A stretch of 25,197 nucleotides of DNA from the NCBI GenBank assembly GCA_007131535.1, contig SLQI01000336.1:1-25197 (forward strand). Reading direction: 5' to 3'. This document shows, piece after piece, positions 1 through 8,555 of this stretch (positions are counted from its first letter, which is position 1; every line of letters begins with the position of its first letter). Source of the DNA: Balneolales bacterium. Lineage in GTDB: Bacteria > Bacteroidota > Rhodothermia > Balneolales > Natronogracilivirgulaceae. A model generated the notes under the pieces. It made no database searches. It saw nothing but the letters and a program-made list of their open reading frames with translations, and was not told the origin of the DNA. A program made the translations under genes and the position numbers.

Positions 1-1292
1 ACGTTTCCGTCCCCTCGCGAGATCTTGAACTCGCCGATATCCGACCTCCTATGGAGTACGGCCAGGAGCGAATGCCCGAACAGGCTGAGCACATCATAGT
101 GCGTAACGCTACGATATGGACAATGAGTGATGAGGGAATCCTGGAAAACGCCGACTTGCTTATCAGCAACGGTCAAGTGGCCGAAACCGGACAAGATATT
201 GACGCACCTGCGGGAGCGGTTGAAATTGACGGGACCGGCAAACACGTTACACCCGGTCTGATCGACGCGCACCTGCACTCCGGAATCGACGGTGTCAACG
301 AGGTCGGCAACAACATTGTACCTGAAGTTCAAATGGGTGATGTCCTCAACATCAACAACATCTGGATGTACCGTCAGCTTGCAGGGGGGCTAACCACCGC
401 TCACGTGATGCATGGTTCTGCCAATCCGATCGGCGGACGTAACCAGCATATCAAAATGCGATGGGGCGCTCTTCCTGAAGGTCTTAAGTTTGAAGATGCT
501 CCTTCAACTGTGAAATTCGCTTTGGGAGAAAACGTATTTCGTCGGGACAACTATCCGGATACCCGGATGGGTGTTGAGCAGATCATCAAAGACCGCTTTC
601 AGCAAGCCCGGGATTACGAAGCCCGATGGCAGGAGTGGGAAAAAACCGGACAGGGACTACCACCCCGCCGGGATCTGCGAATGGATGCCTTACTGGATAT
701 CATGGACGGCGAAACGTTGATCCAATCACACAGTTACCGGGCAGATGAAATACTGATGCTGACCCGCCTTGCCGAACGATTCGACATGAACATCAAGGCC
801 TTCCATCACGGAGTTGAAGCCTATAAAGTTGCTCCGGAACTCGCTGAGCACGGAGCCGGCGCAGTGGTATGGTCGGATTGGTCTTCATTCAAGATCGAAG
901 CCTATGATGCAACCGTTTACAATGCCCGCCTGCTGCACGAAGCCGGTGTTAAAACTTCACTCCATTCGGATAACAGCCAGATTGCTGCACGGATGAACTG
1001 GGAAGCGGCTAAAATGGCACGAGCCGGTGTTGATAGGGAAGATGCATTGGCTATGGTTACGATCAATACAGCCGAACTGCTTGGAATTGATGACCGTGTA
1101 GGTTCACTGGAACCTGGTAAAGACGGGGATTTCGTACTCTGGAGTACCGATCCGCTTTCTACAACAACACGGGCCGAACAGACCTGGATCGAAGGGCGAA
1201 AGTTCTTCGATGTTGACAAGCACGGCGACCTGAAGCAGGAAGTTGAAAATGAGCGTTCTCAACTGATCAACCTGATTCTGGAGGAAAGATGA
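1..1292 (+). CDS. Metal-dependent amidohydrolase (imidazolonepropionase-like), 5' end outside window
   Basis: The reading frame is open from base 3 with no stop before the ATG at 51, so this is the C-terminal part of a longer protein. Counting from that ATG, residues 16-70 form the usual amidohydrolase entry strand (VRNATIW, then VTPGLID). The metal-binding HxH is present as DAHLHSG (H74, H76). Further histidines follow in KAFHHGVEAYK, and the catalytic-type aspartate is in SLHSDNS. The C-terminus has the typical closing motif (VGSLEPGKDGDFVLWSTDPL). All canonical metal ligands appear intact, so a binuclear or mononuclear hydrolase is expected. The substrate cannot be told from sequence; peptide or cyclic amide hydrolysis is typical of the superfamily. 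It overlaps the next gene by four bases (ATGA), implying translational coupling. Family is sure, substrate unknown. Confidence 0.88.
   Translation, partial: VSVPSRDLELADIRPPMEYGQERMPEQAEHIIVRNATIWTMSDEGILENADLLISNGQVAETGQDIDAPAGAVEIDGTGKHVTPGLIDAHLHSGIDGVNEVGNNIVPEVQMGDVLNINNIWMYRQLAGGLTTAHVMHGSANPIGGRNQHIKMRWGALPEGLKFEDAPSTVKFALGENVFRRDNYPDTRMGVEQIIKDRFQQARDYEARWQEWEKTGQGLPPRRDLRMDALLDIMDGETLIQSHSYRADEILMLTRLAERFDMNIKAFHHGVEAYKVAPELAEHGAGAVVWSDWSSFKIEAYDATVYNARLLHEAGVKTSLHSDNSQIAARMNWEAAKMARAGVDREDALAMVTINTAELLGIDDRVGSLEPGKDGDFVLWSTDPLSTTTRAEQTWIEGRKFFDVDKHGDLKQEVENERSQLINLILEER
1280..1288 (+). promoter_or_regulatory. Shine-Dalgarno site for second amidohydrolase
   Basis: GGAGGAAAG directly precedes the ATG at 1289. 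It lies inside the end of the upstream amidohydrolase frame and supports 1289 as the start over the in-frame ATG at 1355, which has no such site. Most other genes in this window lack a site this strong. Confidence 0.6.
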
Positions 1293-2683
1293 TGAACATT
1301 CAAATTAATCAAAATCGGTCCGAACAAATTTTGAAACCAGAAAGAACCTCCTATATGGATTCTGAAACATATTCACATTACACAAGGAATTCGGTTTCCG
1401 GGTTGTTGGCAGGTGCGATTGCGATGTTCATCGTACTCCTCGGCATTAATCCGGCCGTTTCACAAACACCGGCTCCTCCACAGGATGAGCCGATTGCACT
1501 CACCGGAGCAACCATTCACACCGTGAGTGACGGTGTAATCGAAAACGGAACCATCCTTTTTGAAGACGGGGTGATTTCCGAAGTCGGCACCGACGTCAGT
1601 CTGCCGGATGGTACCCGCAAAGTAGACTACTCCGGTTATCATATTTATCCCGGCCTCATCGACAGCTACACAAACCTTGGCATCTATGAAATTGGCGCAG
1701 TTGGTGTTACGGTAGATATACAGGAACACGGCCGCATCAACCCCAATGCCCGGGCACAAGTAGCTTTCAACCCGGAGAGCCGGCATATTGGCGTTGCGCG
1801 ATCGAACGGCGTGCTCGCAGCTGTTACCACTCCCGGCGGCGGCCTGATTTCCGGTCAGCCTGCCGCAATGATGATGGAGGGCTGGTCCTGGGAAGAAATG
1901 AATATCAAACCCAGTACCGGAGTTCTCATCAACTGGCCTTCACCAGGTGACGAAGACGAGTACGAGGAGGAGTTAAAAGAGCTTCGGGACGCACTTGAAG
2001 AAGCACGGGTATACCATCGGGCACAGAAAGCCATGGAAGCCGGTGAGGCAGACCGACATGACAAAAATGCCCGCTGGGAAGGCATGAAGCCGGTTCTTGA
2101 TGGAGAGCTTCCCGTAATCGTTAATGCCAATGAATTGCGTCAGATTCAAGATGCGATTACATGGGCTGAGGCGGAAGAGCTGGATTTGATCATCCTGGGC
2201 GGACGGGATGCCCATTATGTTGCCAATCATCTGGTGCGAAAAGAAATTCCGGTTCTTGTAACCTCCGTGCTTTCTTCACCTAACCGCGCCTGGGAATCCT
2301 ATGATGGTCGGTATTCTCTGCCTGCAAAGCTATATGAAGCGGGTGTTGATTATGCTATCGCAGGTGAGTTCAGCGCAGCCTATACCAATCGCCTGCCCTA
2401 CCATGCCGGCGCCGCCATTGCCTATGGGCTGCCGGAAGACGAAGCAATCCGAGCCGTCACTCAATACCCTGCTGATATCCTTGGGTTCGGGGATCGAGTC
2501 GGAACCCTGGAAAGTGGCAAAGATGCCACTTTGCTCGTGACCGACGGTAACCCGCTTGAATATGAAACTCAAATCGAGCAGGCTTTCATTTACGGTCGCG
2601 AGATTGATATGAAAGGCGCCCACGAGCAGTTTTACGAGAAGTACCGGGAAAAAGTCCGCCATTGGGAAATGCAGTCGGATTAA
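1289..2683 (+). CDS. Exported amidohydrolase-like protein with degenerate metal site
   Basis: 464 residues. A hydrophobic stretch at about residues 36-57 ending in PAVSQTP reads as a signal peptide preceded by an unusually long polar N-terminus of about 33 residues, so the protein probably acts in the periplasm or envelope. The amidohydrolase frame is clear at both ends: LTGATIHTVSDGVIENG at the start and DRVGTLESGKDATLLVTDGNP at the end. Where the partner gene has D-A-H-L-H, this protein has D-S-Y-T-N (residues 125-129), so both histidines of HxH are replaced. A later GGRDAHYVANHL and GEFSAAYTNRLPYHAG stand where other motifs would be. Such non-canonical members are often found paired with a canonical one in this lineage, which suggests a heteromer or co-substrate role; that is inference. 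Start is set by the GGAGG site and the 4-bp overlap. Confidence 0.85.
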   Translation: MMNIQINQNRSEQILKPERTSYMDSETYSHYTRNSVSGLLAGAIAMFIVLLGINPAVSQTPAPPQDEPIALTGATIHTVSDGVIENGTILFEDGVISEVGTDVSLPDGTRKVDYSGYHIYPGLIDSYTNLGIYEIGAVGVTVDIQEHGRINPNARAQVAFNPESRHIGVARSNGVLAAVTTPGGGLISGQPAAMMMEGWSWEEMNIKPSTGVLINWPSPGDEDEYEEELKELRDALEEARVYHRAQKAMEAGEADRHDKNARWEGMKPVLDGELPVIVNANELRQIQDAITWAEAEELDLIILGGRDAHYVANHLVRKEIPVLVTSVLSSPNRAWESYDGRYSLPAKLYEAGVDYAIAGEFSAAYTNRLPYHAGAAIAYGLPEDEAIRAVTQYPADILGFGDRVGTLESGKDATLLVTDGNPLEYETQIEQAFIYGREIDMKGAHEQFYEKYREKVRHWEMQSD

Positions 2684-2705
2684 AACACCGGATCAAATGA
2701 CATGT

Positions 2706-2742
2706 AAAAGCCACCGCAGTATAAACTTCGGTGGCTTTTTTT
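2706..2742 (+). terminator. Rho-independent terminator after the amidohydrolase pair
   Basis: An 11-bp perfect stem (2706-2716 with 2729-2739, core AGCCACCG/CGGTGGCT) with a 12-nt loop is followed by a T run to 2742. It begins 22 bases after the stop codon of the second amidohydrolase. Confidence 0.85.
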
Positions 2743-2874
2743 GATTAAAAAAACACAAGTGTTCGATTAATATTTGCTTACACTACGGTCCGACTAAAAG
2801 TTTGCAATTATCCTATTATGCTCTATGCCACAACTTATTAAGGGATGTGCAATTTTTATAGGGTAGCTATGAAT

Positions 2875-2940
2875 ATCCATTTCCGTCGGCTTCAGCCGAC
2901 GGTTGTACGGCTCCCACAAAGTTATGGGGCTTTAGCCCCG
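2875..2940 (+). repeat. REP-like palindromic element, left copy
   Basis: It starts with ATCCATTT, then a perfect 9-bp hairpin (CCGTCGGCT at 2883-2891 with AGCCGACGG at 2894-2902, loop TC), a short linker, and a second hairpin GGGGCT-TT-AGCCCC at 2926-2939. The same two-hairpin arrangement recurs inverted at 3037-3106. This is the organisation of REP/BIME elements mobilised by RAYT-type transposases in other bacteria; no such transposase lies in the window. Confidence 0.65.
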
Positions 2941-3036
2941 AAATAGTAGTTTGGCATATATTGAAAATTCTTCCATGTAAGGATATCGGATTTTTAAAGC
3001 GGGTTGGCTGTAATTGTGGAGCAGGAGCGGAAAGGT

Positions 3037-3106
3037 GCGGGGCTAAAGCCCCGCGTTATTATGAGGGGGGAGACGCTTAACCGTTGACTGAAGTCAACGG
3101 AAATGG
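3037..3106 (-). repeat. REP-like palindromic element, right copy, inverted
   Basis: Hairpin GCGGGGCT-AA-AGCCCCGC at 3037-3054 is followed by hairpin CCGTTGACT-GA-AGTCAACGG at 3081-3100 and then AAATGG. Read on the minus strand it matches the left copy in order and spacing. The first stem of each copy differs at paired positions on both arms, so base pairing is kept. An open frame of 64 codons on the minus strand across this element (2994-3188) is judged an artefact of the repeat. Confidence 0.65.
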
Positions 3107-3188
3107 ATGGGTGCCAAGCTGATAACTGACAGCTTACTCCACAAGTGACCAGTAACCAGCAACAGACATAGTATTTACCCAAAGCCAT

Positions 3189-3608
3189 CGTCCGGTCGAT
3201 AAAAAATTAGAGTAAACTCAGGTTAACTTATTGTAACACAACAATTCGGTTAAATTTTGTATAAACCTACTCCACGTACTTGATGCCACGATAAATTTGG
3301 CCTGAAGATTATTAAATTGGAATAGTTGCTCCGGCCTCACAAAACAACACGATAATTCCGCGATTTTTGCAGCTTGCTTATTAATTTCGGACAACTTTGA
3401 TCAAAATACTTTTGAGCGTGAATCTGGTATGGTAAAGAAGCCTACTTTTGTGCTTCTGCGGGCCAATCCGTACGGGATGAAAAGATGCGTTTCCTCCCAC
3501 TCAACGCTTTTTAATTTATGCGCTATTCCGTATTGTTCTGAACCGACTCTCTCAAAGCAGTATTAATATTTTCAGGCACATTTCGAATCTCAGGACTCTA
3601 TCTACATA
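3189..3608 (+). other. Leader region upstream of ilvD, no gene seen
   Basis: 420 bases without a convincing gene. Two short hairpins are visible: AGAAGC/GCTTCT at 3436-3457, and GCGTT/AACGC at 3487-3507 followed by five T. The second overlaps a 9-codon frame at 3485-3514 (MRFLPLNAF) that has two Leu but is not rich in Ile, Leu or Val. TACTTTTG occurs twice (3407-3414 and 3443-3450) and fits the TAnnTTTG minus-7 box described for Bacteroidetes, but no matching upstream box was found at the right distance. Attenuation of ilvD is possible but not shown. Confidence 0.3.
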
Positions 3609-5288
3609 ATGGGAACATCACTTAATAAATACAGCAGCCGGCTTACTCAAGATAACTCTCAGGCCGGCTCGCAGGCTATGCTGCATGCCACAGGACTCAC
3701 CCGAAATGATTTTGACAAACCCCAGATCGGTATCGCCAGCATGGGTTGGGAGGGAAACCCCTGTAACATGCATTTGAACGATCTCGCAAAAAAAGTTAAG
3801 GAAGGCATTCAGGAATCGGAGCTTATCGGTTTCATCTTTCACACCATCGGGGTTAGCGACGGCATCTCGATGGGAACTGAAGGGATGAAATACTCCCTGC
3901 AATCCCGTGAAATTATTGCCGATTCTATCGAAACGGTTGTTGGCGCACAATTTTATGACGGGGTCATCACCCTGCCGGGATGCGACAAAAATATGCCGGG
4001 CAGCGTAATGGCCATGACCCGCCTGAACCGGCCGGCAATTATGGTTTACGGAGGCACCATCCGCCCCGGAAAACTCGGGGATCAGAAACTGGATATCGTG
4101 TCGGCTTTTGAGTCGTACGGGCAGTACATCAAAGAGCAGATTGATGAAGGTAAATACGCCGAAGTGCTGATGCACGCCTGCCCCGGCGCGGGCGCCTGCG
4201 GAGGAATGTATACGGCGAACACCATGTCATCAGCGATTGAAACACTGGGGCTAAGTCTGCCCTACAGTTCTTCCACTCCGGCCACAAGTGATCTTAAAAT
4301 TGAGGAGTGCCTCAATGCCGGAAAAGCTATACTCAAGCTTCTTGAAGAGGACATCAAACCGAAAGATATTCTGACCCGCCAGGCGTTTGAGAATGCCATT
4401 GCCGTTGTTACGGCCCTCGGTGGCTCCACGAACGCGGTCCTTCACTTACTGGCTATGGCTCATACTGCCGGCGTTCCTCTAACCATCGACGATTTTCAGG
4501 AAGTTTCTCAACGAACTCCGTTTCTGGCGGACCTGAAACCGAGTGGCAAGTATGTGATGGAAAACCTCAATGATGTCGGTGGAGTTCCCGGGGTTCAGAA
4601 ACTGCTTCTGAAGCATGGCTATATTAAAGGGGACAGCCTTACGGTAACCGGACAAACCCTGGCTGAGAACCTTGATGAGCTTCCGGATCTGGAAGAGAAC
4701 CAGAAAATCGTGGCCCCGGTTGATCAACCCATAAAAAAAACCGGGCACCTCAATGTGTTATACGGCAATCTGGCACCGGAAGGCTCGGTGGCTAAAATCA
4801 CCGGGAAAGAGGGCACCTGGTTCAAAGGCAGAGCCCGGGTTTTTGACTCTGAAGAGGATTGCATCTCCGGAGTTCAGGAGGGCAGAGTGGGTAAAGGCGA
4901 CGTAGTAATCATCCGGTACGAAGGTCCGAAAGGCGGACCGGGAATGCGGGAGATGCTGAAAGTAACCGCGGCCATCATGGGAGCCGGCCTGGGGAATGAT
5001 GTGGCGCTGATTACCGACGGGCGATTCTCCGGGGGTACGCACGGTTTTGTGGTAGGCCATGTGAGTCCGGAAGCTCAGGCAGGCGGCCCGATTGCAATCG
5101 TGGAGGAAGGCGATCAGATCACCATTGATGCCAATGAAAACACCATCACCCTGCATGTGAAAAAATCAGAGATCGAACGCCGGTTAAAATCATGGAAAGA
5201 GCCGGCTCCGAGGTACAAATACGGGACACTGTATAAATACTATAAGCTGGTTAGCTCCGCTTCTGTGGGTTGTGTAACGGATTTGTAG
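3609..5288 (+). CDS. ilvD: Dihydroxy-acid dehydratase
   Basis: 559 residues, the usual length for the short IlvD type. It dehydrates 2,3-dihydroxy-isovalerate and 2,3-dihydroxy-3-methylvalerate to the 2-keto acids, the third common step of valine and isoleucine synthesis, in the cytoplasm. Three cysteines at the positions expected for the iron-sulfur cluster are visible: C52 in NPCNMHL, C125 in GCDKNMPG, and C197 in PGAGACGGMYTANTMSSA. K127 after C125 is the lysine expected to be carbamylated. ITDGRFSGGTHG near the C-terminus is the family signature. No other ilv or leu gene is nearby, so the pathway genes are scattered. It is followed after 28 bases by an acyltransferase gene on the same strand, probably co-transcribed. 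No clear Shine-Dalgarno site precedes the ATG. Confidence 0.96.
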   Translation: MGTSLNKYSSRLTQDNSQAGSQAMLHATGLTRNDFDKPQIGIASMGWEGNPCNMHLNDLAKKVKEGIQESELIGFIFHTIGVSDGISMGTEGMKYSLQSREIIADSIETVVGAQFYDGVITLPGCDKNMPGSVMAMTRLNRPAIMVYGGTIRPGKLGDQKLDIVSAFESYGQYIKEQIDEGKYAEVLMHACPGAGACGGMYTANTMSSAIETLGLSLPYSSSTPATSDLKIEECLNAGKAILKLLEEDIKPKDILTRQAFENAIAVVTALGGSTNAVLHLLAMAHTAGVPLTIDDFQEVSQRTPFLADLKPSGKYVMENLNDVGGVPGVQKLLLKHGYIKGDSLTVTGQTLAENLDELPDLEENQKIVAPVDQPIKKTGHLNVLYGNLAPEGSVAKITGKEGTWFKGRARVFDSEEDCISGVQEGRVGKGDVVIIRYEGPKGGPGMREMLKVTAAIMGAGLGNDVALITDGRFSGGTHGFVVGHVSPEAQAGGPIAIVEEGDQITIDANENTITLHVKKSEIERRLKSWKEPAPRYKYGTLYKYYKLVSSASVGCVTDL

Positions 5289-5316
5289 GTTATGCGGTGA
5301 TATGAAATTGTAAATC

Positions 5317-6519
5317 ATGCTATTACTCAACCGGTTAAAATTCAGTAAGAACGAGCGGGGTTATTCTGATATCGCCTTTCGTTTTATGCGGAAGCTGGTC
5401 ATTCCGTATCAGAGCTATTACTGTGCACCACAGCTCGTTAACCGGGAGAATATGCCGCTGATCGGTCCCTGTTTCATTTACGCAAACCACGCCAACAATT
5501 TCGATCCGTTCCTGATCAACCATGAGATGACGCATGAACCCACTGCGGGGGTTATGACGCGCTATCAGTTTTACAAACCCCTGCCCCGGCTTTTCATGGA
5601 CAGCATCGGCGTTGTGCCCACCAACAAATATGTGCCGGATCCCGGAATTATCCGCAAAGTGATGCGTATGGCAGAGCAAAACCGGATGATCCTGATCTTT
5701 CCCGAAGGTGGCCGCCGGTGGGACGGTCGCCCGAAACCTCTGATTGAGTCCACGCTCAAGCTATTCTGGCGAATGCGGTTGCCCGTTCACCCGGTTCAGA
5801 TCCACGGAGCCTACCTTAACTGGCCGCGCTGGGCCGATTACGGACGTAAAAGCCGAATTGAATTGCATTGGCAAGCACCGCTTCGCCCTGGGGATTTTGA
5901 TGATTACACTTCATTTGCCGATTGCTGCAAGGAACAAATCGCATTTGACGAGTACGACCCTCCGGTAACCACACTGCCGTTTGAGGCCCGCAAACCGGCG
6001 CAGGGCATTCACCGGCTGCTGTACCGGTGTCCTTACAGCGGTGAGGCCGGCTCCGTATTTTCACCGGATGGAGACAAAGTGTGCAGCCACAGCTCCGGCA
6101 AATTTACGTTCAGGATGTCCAAAGACTCCCGCCTGATTGATCACCACGGCAAGCCTCATTCTTTAATCGATTTTTATGACCGAATCAAACAGCTGCCGAT
6201 TCCGGCGGACAAAAACTCCATCGTCATCCCCAAAATTCCCTGCCGGGTTTATCTGCACAACGAGTACCATTTACTAACCCGGCTCGGTAACGGTTATATT
6301 GAACTGATAACCAACCAGATCGTATTGTGGCACGGCGCCGAACGCATCAACCTTCCGCTCGAAGAAATTCACTACAATTCCATCGAAAAAAATGATAAAC
6401 TGATGCTGACGACATCAGAAGCTTCTTATATGGTGGATCTGGGTGATGAAAGCGCACTTAAATGGCAGCATTACATCCGCCGGCTTCAAAACGGAGAAAC
6501 TACGGTTAAATCACTTTAG
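5317..6519 (+). CDS. PlsC-family acyltransferase with C-terminal extension
   Basis: 400 residues. The first half is a lysophospholipid/glycerolipid acyltransferase: the catalytic NHx4D motif is NHANNFD (57-63), and the substrate-binding FPEGGRR is at 128-134. It likely transfers an acyl chain to a lysophospholipid or other lipid acceptor at the inner membrane, although no clear transmembrane helix is seen. Residues from about 215 to 400 are not part of PlsC. They hold CPY...GDKVC (C238, C256), which resembles a degraded zinc ribbon, and a beta-rich tail (about 300-390) ending in a WQHYIRRLQ helix that reads like a PH/GRAM-type fold. The stop TAG is immediately followed by the ATG of the next gene with no gap, suggesting coupled translation with a transporter. 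The acceptor is unknown. Confidence 0.82.
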   Translation: MLLLNRLKFSKNERGYSDIAFRFMRKLVIPYQSYYCAPQLVNRENMPLIGPCFIYANHANNFDPFLINHEMTHEPTAGVMTRYQFYKPLPRLFMDSIGVVPTNKYVPDPGIIRKVMRMAEQNRMILIFPEGGRRWDGRPKPLIESTLKLFWRMRLPVHPVQIHGAYLNWPRWADYGRKSRIELHWQAPLRPGDFDDYTSFADCCKEQIAFDEYDPPVTTLPFEARKPAQGIHRLLYRCPYSGEAGSVFSPDGDKVCSHSSGKFTFRMSKDSRLIDHHGKPHSLIDFYDRIKQLPIPADKNSIVIPKIPCRVYLHNEYHLLTRLGNGYIELITNQIVLWHGAERINLPLEEIHYNSIEKNDKLMLTTSEASYMVDLGDESALKWQHYIRRLQNGETTVKSL

Positions 6520-7902
6520 ATGGAATCATGGCATCTTGATATCGCCGCCGGTGATTTCTTTATCGATTTCGCCTGGCTGGGTTTTTTGCTGGTGCTGGCA
6601 ACCCTGTTACGCAGCCGGCTGTCCCTATTTCAGCGCAACCTGATCCCGGCCAACCTCATAGCCGGTGCCATCGGGTTATTAATCGGTATGAACGGATTGG
6701 GTTTGATTAATCTGACTACCGACCGGCTCGGAGTCTATGTGTATCATTTACTGGCACTGCTTTTCATCGGGCTGGCACTGCGCTCACCACAGAAAAAACT
6801 GGGGATCAGCTCCGTGAAGTTCGGCTTGTCGTTTATTATTACTTACCTGATCCAGGGAATCGTCGGGCTGCTGATCGCCTTCATCCTCATTTATCTGCTG
6901 ATGCCGGACCTGTTTGCCGGAATCGGGCTGCTTCCGCCTCTCGCTTTCGGGATGAATCCGGGTATAGCCTATACGTTTGGCCAAAACTGGGAAGCCTTTG
7001 GATTCGAACACGGTGGGGTTGTCGGGCTTACATTTGCGGCCGTCGGCTTTCTCACTGCGTATACGGTGGGAGTCTGGCTGGTAAAACGGGGCATCAAGCG
7101 AGGAGAAGCAACCTATATAGATACGAATTACGAACTTTCGAAGGAGCTGAAAACCGGCATCAAGGATGAGGATGCTTCCAATTCGGCCGGCAGGCTGACC
7201 ACTTCACCCGAAACCATTGAGTCGTTCAGCCTGCATCTCGGGCTGGTTGGAGTGATTTACATCATAACCTACGGCTCCATGAAACTGGTAGAATACGGCC
7301 TGATCTATATCGGAGCCGAACACGAAGTTCAGACACTTTGGTCATTCCATTTTATTTCGGCAGCCATCCTTGCCCTGCTTATCCGAAAAATCCTTGATGC
7401 CACCGGCACTTCGTTTGTAGTTGACGACATCACCATGACCCGCATTTCCAATCTGTTTATGGATTTTATGATTGTCGCTTCGGTAGCTGCCATCAGTTTT
7501 ACGGTGGTTATGGCATACTGGCTGCCCCTGTTATCAATATCCGTACTGGTTGCGCTTTCTACCTGGGGGATCATCACTTACCTCACTCATGATGCCTTCA
7601 AATACTACCGGCTTGAGCGTTTCGCCGCTATCTTCGGAAACATGACCGGCACTTTGCAATCCGGCCTTTTGCTGCTGCGTATTCTTGATTCCGGCATGAA
7701 ATCCCCGGCAAGCTATAATCTGGTTTACGGCTCCGGCTTTGCATTGATCCTCGGGTTTCCCATTCTGATCATCATCAATGCCCCGGTGCATTATTTTGAA
7801 GAGCCAAATCAGGGATTTATGGTCATTATGATGGCCATGATCATTTACCTGCTCATGCTGATGACCGGTTGGAAGTATCTGCAGAACAAGGGGTCCGGTT
7901 AA
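6520..7902 (+). CDS. GltS-like sodium:glutamate/solute symporter
   Basis: 460 residues with about ten to twelve hydrophobic segments in two halves separated by a charged loop (about 188-238). The N-terminal half carries LLPPLAFGMNPGIAYTFG (138-154) and the C-terminal half GNMTGTLQSGLLLLRILD; these are the paired re-entrant regions of the sodium/glutamate symporter family. It should import an anionic amino acid or related solute with Na+. The substrate is unsure because it differs from E. coli GltS in the first signature region, which is GxNPG rather than the GGHGTA type. It starts at the base after the stop of the acyltransferase gene. Ten to twelve helices and length agree with the family. 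Confidence 0.78.
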   Translation: MESWHLDIAAGDFFIDFAWLGFLLVLATLLRSRLSLFQRNLIPANLIAGAIGLLIGMNGLGLINLTTDRLGVYVYHLLALLFIGLALRSPQKKLGISSVKFGLSFIITYLIQGIVGLLIAFILIYLLMPDLFAGIGLLPPLAFGMNPGIAYTFGQNWEAFGFEHGGVVGLTFAAVGFLTAYTVGVWLVKRGIKRGEATYIDTNYELSKELKTGIKDEDASNSAGRLTTSPETIESFSLHLGLVGVIYIITYGSMKLVEYGLIYIGAEHEVQTLWSFHFISAAILALLIRKILDATGTSFVVDDITMTRISNLFMDFMIVASVAAISFTVVMAYWLPLLSISVLVALSTWGIITYLTHDAFKYYRLERFAAIFGNMTGTLQSGLLLLRILDSGMKSPASYNLVYGSGFALILGFPILIIINAPVHYFEEPNQGFMVIMMAMIIYLLMLMTGWKYLQNKGSG

Positions 7903-7978
7903 TCCCGGATAACAGAGCCAAGTCATAGGGCTTTATCTAAGCCTCGCCTCCAATTTCAGTAACAGATAGTTATTTCGC

Positions 7979-8010
7979 GGATCTGCACGGATTAAAACGG
8001 ATTTTCATGG
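7979..8010 (+). repeat. Three units of a 10-bp GGAT-led direct repeat
   Basis: GGATCTGCAC, GGATTAAAAC and GGATTTTCAT lie head to tail. Only the GGAT and the closing AC/AT are kept. This is probably a remnant of a dispersed short repeat; no function can be assigned. Confidence 0.35.
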
Positions 8011-8033
8011 GCTATGTGTAAATAACACTAAGT

Positions 8034-8336
8034 CCGGAACGTAGTGGGGGACGACCTAACATAGCCCTGCCACAGGCACAGGCGACCGTTGCGGAGCATA
8101 AGGTCGGGGGTTCGAGGATCACCCACATCCCAACTTCCCGAGGCAAAACCGATGATCCTGCCATAAGTGGCCGCCGAGGGATATACGGAAAAGTGCCTGC
8201 CATCTACGACGCGAGCACGCATGGTGATAGTGGGCCGGACGCCTCGGCCGGCTTTTAGGTTTTTATGCAGGTTTATGTCACCTTTTAAACAGTGCCACAA
8301 AGGTGGGATTAGGAGCGTCGCGCGGAGATAAATCCG
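8034..8336. repeat. GC-rich fold-back element in gene-free region
   Basis: About 300 bases with higher GC than the surroundings and no gene. The ends form an imperfect inverted repeat: CCGGA near 8034 and GACGACCTAA at 8050-8059 on the left, TTAGGAGCGTC at 8309-8319 and TCCGG near 8332 on the right. Near each inner edge there is a GCCACA-like word. An internal GC hairpin (GCCGG 8234-8238 with CCGGC 8248-8252) is followed by TTTT. Two overlapping open frames on the minus strand (8012-8203 and 8028-8300) show no family resemblance and are taken as by-products of the GC content. It could be a MITE-like element or decayed mobile DNA. Confidence 0.35.
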
Positions 8337-8408
8337 GTTATAAAAGCAGAGTAAATATTAATCGAACCAAGTGTTGAATATGAAAATCAAGAGTTTTAAT
8401 CTTAGACA

Positions 8409-8425
8409 GTGTCTTTAACAGACAC
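8409..8425 (+). other. Short hairpin upstream of first VTC gene
   Basis: GTGTCT (8409-8414) pairs with AGACAC (8420-8425) around a 5-nt loop, about 130 bases before the VTC start. GTGTCT also begins the hairpin element at 9375, so this may be a remnant of the same repeat or an operator. The rest of 8337-8555 shows no gene. Confidence 0.3.
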
Positions 8426-8555
8426 ATATCAACGGGTAACAACGGTCACCGGCCGGTATAGAGGCATAGGGAGTCACAGATAACTTAATACTGCTGCATT
8501 CAGTTTCCTGCCGATTAGCGGGTATGCCGGCCTAAACAAAACTCAGTATTGATTA

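Noticed and set aside
2994..3188. 64-codon minus-strand open frame
   Set aside because: Runs across the right REP-like hairpins; the protein has no recognisable features.
3485..3514. Leader peptide for ilv attenuation (MRFLPLNAF)
   Set aside because: Only two Leu and no Ile or Val; no clear terminator/antiterminator pair follows. Kept only as a remark in the leader entry.
7979..8010. CRISPR or iteron array
   Set aside because: Only three poorly conserved 10-bp units without spacers or a replication gene.
8095..8130. tRNA-like 3' half (GGTCGGGGGTTCGAGG)
   Set aside because: The word looks like a T-arm, but the following bases do not pair with the GGGGG stem and no acceptor, D or anticodon stem could be drawn.
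8028..8300. 90-codon minus-strand open frame (and the overlapping 8012-8203 frame)
   Set aside because: Lies within the GC-rich fold-back element, shows no family resemblance and no ribosome site; GC content alone explains the lack of stops.
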